Source: Candidatus Hydrogenedentota bacterium
GTDB lineage: Bacteria > Hydrogenedentota > Hydrogenedentia > Hydrogenedentiales > CAITNO01
Direction of reading: 5' to 3'
Length of the DNA stretch: 27,367 nt
Assembly (NCBI GenBank): GCA_903922535.1
Contig: CAIXUF010001136.1
Coordinates: forward strand, 1-27,367
Shown here: piece by piece, positions 22,840 through 27,367 of the stretch
Position numbering within the stretch: the stretch's first letter is position 1
Layout: each line of letters opens with the position of its first letter
Notes under the pieces: model-generated
Told to the model about the DNA's origin: nothing
Seen by the model: the letters and a program-made list of their open reading frames with translations, nothing else
Databases searched by the model: none
Program-made: the position numbers and the translations under genes

Positions 22840-23325
22840 GTGGCTCAACCGGATATGGCATATCGCGCACAGACTGGACTCTTACGAAACAACTCTAGCA
22901 TGCCACCGTCATGAGGGTCAACAACCCGCGCCCCCAATAAGACTCTTGAATGGCTTGACACGCGCAAGCCCAGTCCTGGTCACGCGTTTCTGTTCTTCAA
23001 CGCAAGAGACGCTGCTCCAAGGAATCCTCAGTGCTGAGGACGGCGCATAAACAGGGTCAGATTGCGCGTAAACCTCCTCTTAATGGGGCCAAATGCCAAC
23101 GCAGCCCGTCATCGGCGGGCAAGGCATGGTCGCCCCGGGTGGAATCGTGAAGTTGTCCGGCGAGTTGCTCGGTTGGCGTGTTGTTCCTGACTCAAAATGC
23201 CTGCGTCGTTGGCATGATCGGCAGGGACTGCGGCGGCTGAAAGGTCAATCCGACGCTCACCCGCCGTCGCCGCCTCGTCCGGCCGCGCCACCGAGGCCGG
23301 GCCGCGTCGATGGGGGGCGGCCCAT
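22840..23325. other. Intergenic stretch between RSAM2 and glycosyltransferase
   Basis: Nothing that looks like a gene is visible on either strand; the small frames have no ribosome site and low-complexity content. It contains the RSAM2 promoter at 22892-22921, a short dyad TCCTCAG/CTGAGGA near 23027-23042, and GC-rich sequence near 23270-23325. The transcripts on either side diverge. Confidence 0.4.
22892..22921 (-). promoter_or_regulatory. Sigma70-like promoter of RSAM2-AT2 module
   Basis: On the minus strand TTGACC (22916-22921), an 18-base spacer and TAGAGT (22892-22897) form a reasonable promoter. Transcription would start near 22885, about 46 nt before the RSAM2 ATG. The divergent gene at 23462 has its own promoter. 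Confidence 0.45.
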
Positions 23326-23351
23326 ATTGGGCGGCGGCAATTGGGCGGCGG
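23326..23351 (+). repeat. Two 12-bp direct repeats upstream of promoter
   Basis: ATTGGGCGGCGG occurs at 23326-23337 and again at 23340-23351, 14 bases apart start to start, ending four bases before the -35 box of the glycosyltransferase promoter. The position is that of an activator binding site. Confidence 0.7.
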
Positions 23352-23355
23352 AAGT

Positions 23356-23385
23356 TTGACGGTGTTGAGACCGCGTCTCTATAAT
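23356..23385 (+). promoter_or_regulatory. Near-consensus sigma70 promoter of glycosyltransferase
   Basis: TTGACG (23356-23361), an 18-base spacer and a perfect TATAAT (23380-23385). Transcription would start near 23393. The ATG at 23384-23386 lies within the -10 box, so it cannot be the translation start; this decides the start call for the next gene. Confidence 0.7.
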
Positions 23386-23461
23386 GGGTTCGGTTGTGAT
23401 GATTGGCATCCCCCAGCCCCTTCGGCCGTTCGAGAAATCTTTGCTGGAGTCGCCCGAGTCC

Positions 23462-25612
23462 ATGAGAGAACCTGAGCTCAGATCAGGCGGGATTTGCCGC
23501 CAGGAGAACGGTCGCCTTCGCAAATTGGGCGCTTTCATCTGCCTGCTCCTGATTGCCGCATTGGCGCTGGCCATTCGCCTCTACCATATCAAGCAGCAAT
23601 CCGTCTGGATAGACGAATTCGTGTCCGCGGTGGGATTTCTCGGCATCAAGGGCTTGCCCGCACAATTGGCCCTCTTCCGCTTCTATAGTTGTGACTGTCC
23701 CCCATTGGATTTTCTGCTTCAGAATTCTTGGGCGTCATTGGTCGGGGTGTGCCCTTGGAAGCTGCGCCTGTTGCCGATCTTCTTCAGCATGCTTTGTGTT
23801 CCCATGACCTACCGCTTGGGGGAAGCCATTTGGAACAGGAAGGTTGGATTGCTGGCCGCGCTCTTTTTCGCGCTTTCGCCATTCCATGCATGGTTCGCGC
23901 AAACGATCCGGCCCCCTGCCCTGTTGAGTTTTCTGGTACTGCTGGCATTGTATTCCTGCCTGCGCATCGCAACCCATGGTGGCTGGAAATGGTGGCTTCT
24001 GAATCTGACTGCGGATCTCCTGCTGCTGTGGGCGCACCCATTCACGCTCTTCTTCTTGACGGCCGAATTCGTTTTTCTCTTGTGGGTGATCGGACCCCGT
24101 CGCGTTCTGCTTGTTTGGGCTCCCTTCGCCGGCGCTGCTGCCCTGTCGGTCTTCCTATGGCTTCTGCCCACCCTGGTCTATGTGCCCTCAGGGCAGGATG
24201 ACACCGACTACCAGATACCCACGCCGACACAAATCGCAGTCAGTTTGCTCGGGAACGATGCAATTCTGGTCAGCAATGAATTCCCCGTATCGCCGCCGAA
24301 CCTGCCTTTCCTGACCCCCGGTCAGAGCCTGCTGCTCAAAGCGGTTCATCCCGTAGCGGATACCATGCTCTGTGCGTGTTTCGGCCTTGCTCTCGCGCTG
24401 GCCATCGCACCTTTGTTTGCCCGGCGCATCACAGCGCCGGGCGGGCCTGCCTGCTGGACAGGTTTGTCGCCACGGGGAAATGTTCAACGGACAGGAGTGG
24501 TTCTCCTGCTGTGTGCGGCCCTCCTGCCCGGCATTCAACTCCTTGTCCTGACGCTGCTTTGGAGGCCGTGCTTTGCATCCCGCTATACTCTTTGCAGTTC
24601 ATTTTCTCTTTACCTTCTTCTTGCCGTGGCGCTTCTGCGCATTCGCCGCCCGATACTCTTTGGCACGGCCCTGGCAGTGATTGTCCTGCTGTACACCTAT
24701 CAGCTTGCTGTCTTTCTCCCTGCCACAACGCGCACCGACTGGATTTCAGCCGCCACAAAGATTAAGGCCGATCTTCGGCGCAACGACCTTGTTCTGGTCA
24801 CGGGTATTCTGCCCTCAGGGCGGGAGTTGTTCTGCGTTAATGCAGGCGACCTGCCGGTGCCTGTGGAGCCGGCCTATGCCCCGCAGGAGATCTGCGAACG
24901 CGTGCAGCACTGGCTGGCCGACCCTGTCACGGCCCCTGCGGATAGACCCAGGGTCTGGGCTGTCATGGAGGGGATCTGCTGGGACGAAAAGACACTTTCA
25001 ACGGGCTTTGACGCGTCCCTTGGGCCATTTGGAATCAGCCATGCGGCCTGGTCTTGGCCCGGCATGATGGGGATGAGTCTTTACCTGTTCGAGCGCACAG
25101 CCCCCGACGGGCCGGTCACCGGGCATCCCTCCGAATTCTGCCTCCCGATCAATTATGAGGATGTTTTGAAACAACTGGGGCCCCGGATGACCACACTTGA
25201 CCGTGCCTCCGCCCTAGACGCACTGCGGCGTGTGCTGTATTGGCCGTTCCCCAATTCACTATCATTTTCTAGTACTCTATCGTTGATGCTAACCGAAAAG
25301 GGAAATCCTGAAATCGGCCTGGCTGTGGCCCGCGCGGTCCTCGACAGAGAACCCGCATTTGGCTTTGGCCATTTCGCTGAAGCCACCGCCCTTGCCGCCC
25401 TCGGCTCACAAAAGGAAGCCCATAACGCGTTTCAGAAGGCGTTTGCCCTCGACAGGGTGGGCCTGCCTGCCTTCGAACCGGCAATCCGGGCCTGGTTCGA
25501 TCAGCGCGACATTGGCAAAACGCGAAACGAGCTGGACAAGTTGAAGAGCATTGGGTATCCCACCCGCGCGCTCTCAGCCGCCCTTTCCAGATACAAAGAA
25601 ACGGCCCCGTAG
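23462..25612 (+). CDS. GT39/PMT-2-like membrane glycosyltransferase with TPR-like tail
   Basis: A polytopic inner-membrane enzyme that would move a sugar from a polyprenyl-phosphate donor to an acceptor on the outer face of the membrane. The first membrane segment LGAFICLLLIAALALAIRL (about 22-40) is followed by VWIDEFVSAVGF with catalytic-position D51, then SPFHAWFAQTIRPP, the family's 'SPfhiwyaqeaR' loop, and many hydrophobic segments to about residue 430. A soluble C-terminal part ends in helical TPR-like units (AVARAVLDREPAFGFGHFAE; ALGSQKEAHNAFQKAFALD). The start at 23462 is chosen because the ATG at 23384 lies in the -10 box; GGAG stands about 12 nt upstream of 23462. A leaderless start at 23399 is the alternative. 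Its place beside the RSAM/aminotransferase modules suggests it transfers their product. Confidence 0.85.
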   Translation: MREPELRSGGICRQENGRLRKLGAFICLLLIAALALAIRLYHIKQQSVWIDEFVSAVGFLGIKGLPAQLALFRFYSCDCPPLDFLLQNSWASLVGVCPWKLRLLPIFFSMLCVPMTYRLGEAIWNRKVGLLAALFFALSPFHAWFAQTIRPPALLSFLVLLALYSCLRIATHGGWKWWLLNLTADLLLLWAHPFTLFFLTAEFVFLLWVIGPRRVLLVWAPFAGAAALSVFLWLLPTLVYVPSGQDDTDYQIPTPTQIAVSLLGNDAILVSNEFPVSPPNLPFLTPGQSLLLKAVHPVADTMLCACFGLALALAIAPLFARRITAPGGPACWTGLSPRGNVQRTGVVLLLCAALLPGIQLLVLTLLWRPCFASRYTLCSSFSLYLLLAVALLRIRRPILFGTALAVIVLLYTYQLAVFLPATTRTDWISAATKIKADLRRNDLVLVTGILPSGRELFCVNAGDLPVPVEPAYAPQEICERVQHWLADPVTAPADRPRVWAVMEGICWDEKTLSTGFDASLGPFGISHAAWSWPGMMGMSLYLFERTAPDGPVTGHPSEFCLPINYEDVLKQLGPRMTTLDRASALDALRRVLYWPFPNSLSFSSTLSLMLTEKGNPEIGLAVARAVLDREPAFGFGHFAEATALAALGSQKEAHNAFQKAFALDRVGLPAFEPAIRAWFDQRDIGKTRNELDKLKSIGYPTRALSAALSRYKETAP

Positions 25613-25725
25613 ATTCCGATTCATGGCGTGTCCCATTTCTTGGACAGACATGCAGGAAGGCGCGAAGGGGCGTAACCGGTCCGGAAAATGGAGACAGCCA
25701 CGGGCCGGCTGCTTCGGAATTCTGC

Positions 25726-25860
25726 CTGCGTATTACAGCCGTGGGTGGCCGCACGGCCAACGAGATCGCCGCCTCGTATGGAGCCCACCCGAAACGGGTG
25801 CGGGACTGCAAGGATCCGTTGCTGTCGGGCAAACGCGCCTGTTTGAAGTTCGAGGCGCCC
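25726..25860 (+). pseudogene. IS3-family OrfA remnant
   Basis: From 25726 one frame reads LRITAVGGRTANEIAASYGA, then HPKRVRDCKDPLLSG. This matches the HTH of IS3-family OrfA (ALKGxKTVxELAxxYGVHPxQVxxWKKxLLxG), with Trp replaced by Cys and no intact start. No OrfB is visible. It is a short decayed fragment in the 505-bp gap between the glycosyltransferase and the last gene; the rest of that gap shows no gene. Confidence 0.55.
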
Positions 25861-26117
25861 CAGGCATCTGCTGCGGCGCGTGGTTCATCCGCCAACTGAC
25901 GCTGAACGCCCTCTGCCGTGCGCACCGCCGGTGCGTGTCGCGCCTAATGCGAAGAGGGGCCGTTTCCGAACCCGGCACAGTGCACGCGCGGGAGACGGCA
26001 CGGTATTGAACCTGCGAGCGTCCGTCCGCCGCGCAGCCGGGCGGCATCCGGGCACGAGAACGGGGCAAACTGGTATCATGTGTGTTGTGTGCAAAGATGT
26101 TCTCCAAGGAGTAGGCC

Positions 26118-27367
26118 ATGCGAGTTGTGCTTCTAAATAGTTGTGCCGTGTCAGAATCCAGGGACATGCTCCAGCGTGATTACCTTTCGATACACCCGGG
26201 TGTGGCCTCCATTGCCGGTTTCCTTCGCTCCCGCGGATTTGAAGTCGTAATCCTTGATCCCCATCTCGAAAGGCTTGGCGCCGCAGAAGTTTCGGAGCGC
26301 ATCGTGGCGCTGGCGCCCGATTATGCCGGATACTCCGCCACCACGGAGGAGGTTCTTGATGCGGACGAAATCGCAGCCGGGGTGAAGAGAAGGCGGCCCG
26401 GCATCGTGAATGTCGTGGGAGGCTGCCACGCGAGCGCGCTTCCCGTGGAAACACTGAGGCAGTTCTCCGGGTTTGACATTGCCGTCCGGGGAGAAGGGGA
26501 ACTGCCATTCGCCGACATTGTCGAAGGGAAGCCGCTGGAAAGTATCGCGGAAATCGCGTATCGAACGGCTGCGGGAGAACCGGTCTTCACGGCCGGACAT
26601 CGGACTCTTGCCGAACTGGACGATTTGCCGTTTCCGGCGTGGGATCTGTTTGATGTGCCCCGATACCGGCCACCCATGATGCTGGAACTCGTTCGCGGAT
26701 GCCCCTACGCCTGCAATTTCTGTTTTCACGCTGTCGGCAAACGGGTCCATTACAAATCGCCGGAAAGGGCGCTGGACGAAATGGAGCACTGCGTGGACCG
26801 TTACGGTGTCCGGTTCATGTATCTTTCCACGAACGGAACATGGCCCCTGGCGCGCGCCCACTGCGAGCAGGTCTGCGAGGGGATTCTCTCCCGAGGTTTG
26901 AAAACACGCTGGGCCACTTCCACCCGCGTCGATCTTGTGGACTTCGACCTGCTTGCCCTCATGCATCGCGCCGGCTGCGACTTCATCGATTTTGGAATTG
27001 AAACCGGCAGCATTGACATGCTCGGACGGTGCAGGAAAGGGACATCGCACGAGGCGATCATAAGGACCGTCGAGGCAAGCCACAGGCTGGGCATAGACGT
27101 TGAACTCAATTTTCTGCTGGGCCTTCCGTACGAGAACAACGAGACGCTGCGGCAAACCCGCAGCCTGGTCCGCCGTTTGCGCCGATATTCCACCATAGCG
27201 AATTTTCATCTCCTGGTGCCGTTTCCGGGCACGGAAGTCTATGAAATGGCGCTGCGGAACGAGGCGGGGCTGCGCATCATAGACAACGACTGGCGCAAGT
27301 ATACGGTGCAGCGAAGCGGAGTCCTGGCCTACGACAACTTTTCACAGGAAGACTTGTACGCATGGCA
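26118..27367 (+). CDS. Cobalamin-binding-type radical SAM protein (partial)
   Basis: The gene is open to the right edge of the window, giving 416 codons without a stop. It starts MRVVLLNSCAVSESRD with AAGGAG six nt before the ATG. The N-terminal B12-binding-like domain has ASIAGFLRSRGFEVVILDPH, with a DPHLERLG segment that resembles but does not exactly match DxHxxG, and later VGGCHASALP and VRGEGELPF. The radical SAM motif is CPYACNFC in LVRGCPYACNFCFH, followed by YLSTNGTWPL and DFIDFGIETGS. This is the layout of the BchE/HpnR-like B12-radical SAM class, which includes methyltransferases and ring-forming enzymes. The substrate is unknown. It follows the glycosyltransferase after a 505-bp gap, in the same direction but probably with its own promoter. 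Confidence 0.9.
   Translation, partial: MRVVLLNSCAVSESRDMLQRDYLSIHPGVASIAGFLRSRGFEVVILDPHLERLGAAEVSERIVALAPDYAGYSATTEEVLDADEIAAGVKRRRPGIVNVVGGCHASALPVETLRQFSGFDIAVRGEGELPFADIVEGKPLESIAEIAYRTAAGEPVFTAGHRTLAELDDLPFPAWDLFDVPRYRPPMMLELVRGCPYACNFCFHAVGKRVHYKSPERALDEMEHCVDRYGVRFMYLSTNGTWPLARAHCEQVCEGILSRGLKTRWATSTRVDLVDFDLLALMHRAGCDFIDFGIETGSIDMLGRCRKGTSHEAIIRTVEASHRLGIDVELNFLLGLPYENNETLRQTRSLVRRLRRYSTIANFHLLVPFPGTEVYEMALRNEAGLRIIDNDWRKYTVQRSGVLAYDNFSQEDLYAW

Noticed and set aside
23384..23461. Longer N-terminus of the glycosyltransferase from ATG 23384
   Set aside because: That ATG lies in a perfect TATAAT -10 box and has no ribosome site.
26151..27209. 352-codon minus-strand frame near the right edge
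   Set aside because: The plus strand carries an uninterrupted B12-radical SAM gene with ribosome site and Cys motif; the minus frame is its shadow.

Overview
The window looks like a high-GC environmental bacterium of the Planctomycetota or a related lineage such as Hydrogenedentota. The clues are an integrase of the planctomycete type, a DUF1580-like small protein, a Tat-exported Gfo/Idh/MocA oxidoreductase, a sulfatase-superfamily protein and a Sel1-repeat protein. The taxon is inferred from gene style only; no rRNA is present.

Region 1 (about 1-7950, all genes on the minus strand) is one end of an integrative element lodged at the 3' end of a tRNA-Ser(GCT) gene. From the tRNA leftward it holds: a tyrosine integrase; an unknown 183-aa protein; a leader with a dyad and a strong intrinsic terminator; a DUF1580/excisionase-like 77-aa protein; an 85-aa basic protein; a 1125-aa primase-helicase; a 1.1-kb gene-free stretch with six inverted and direct copies of a GCCAGT core around an AT-rich tract (candidate replication origin); and a small HTH-like protein whose 3' end lies in 23-bp tandem repeats. 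The far end of the element is outside the window.

Region 2 (7949-17006) reads as chromosome: tRNA-Ser, a Gfo/Idh/MocA oxidoreductase, a secreted Sel1 protein with 12 repeats in blocks of 3, 4 and 5, a secreted alkaline-phosphatase-superfamily 'sulfatase' with Thr where the catalytic Cys/Ser is expected, and a 972-aa secreted multidomain protein (kelch, DUF5011/HYR, Gly-rich, Ig-like).

Region 3 (17321-27367) is the most unusual part. Between two decayed transposase remnants (IS1634-like at 17321-18030, IS3 OrfA-like near 25726-25860) lie two paralogous two-gene modules, each a radical SAM/SPASM-like enzyme followed by a DegT/DnrJ/EryC1/StrS aminotransferase. They face each other: RSAM1>AT1> <AT2<RSAM2. 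In both, the aminotransferase starts at a non-ATG codon overlapping the RSAM stop by 4 nt. A GT39-type membrane glycosyltransferase with a near-consensus promoter follows. Just outside the right-hand remnant is a cobalamin-binding-type radical SAM gene that runs off the window. The best inference is a biosynthetic locus that installs amines, and perhaps other radical-made modifications, on a sugar or cyclitol for a surface glycan or a small molecule; BtrN (radical SAM dehydrogenase) plus BtrS (DegT aminotransferase) is the known chemical precedent. Substrate and product cannot be read from the sequence.
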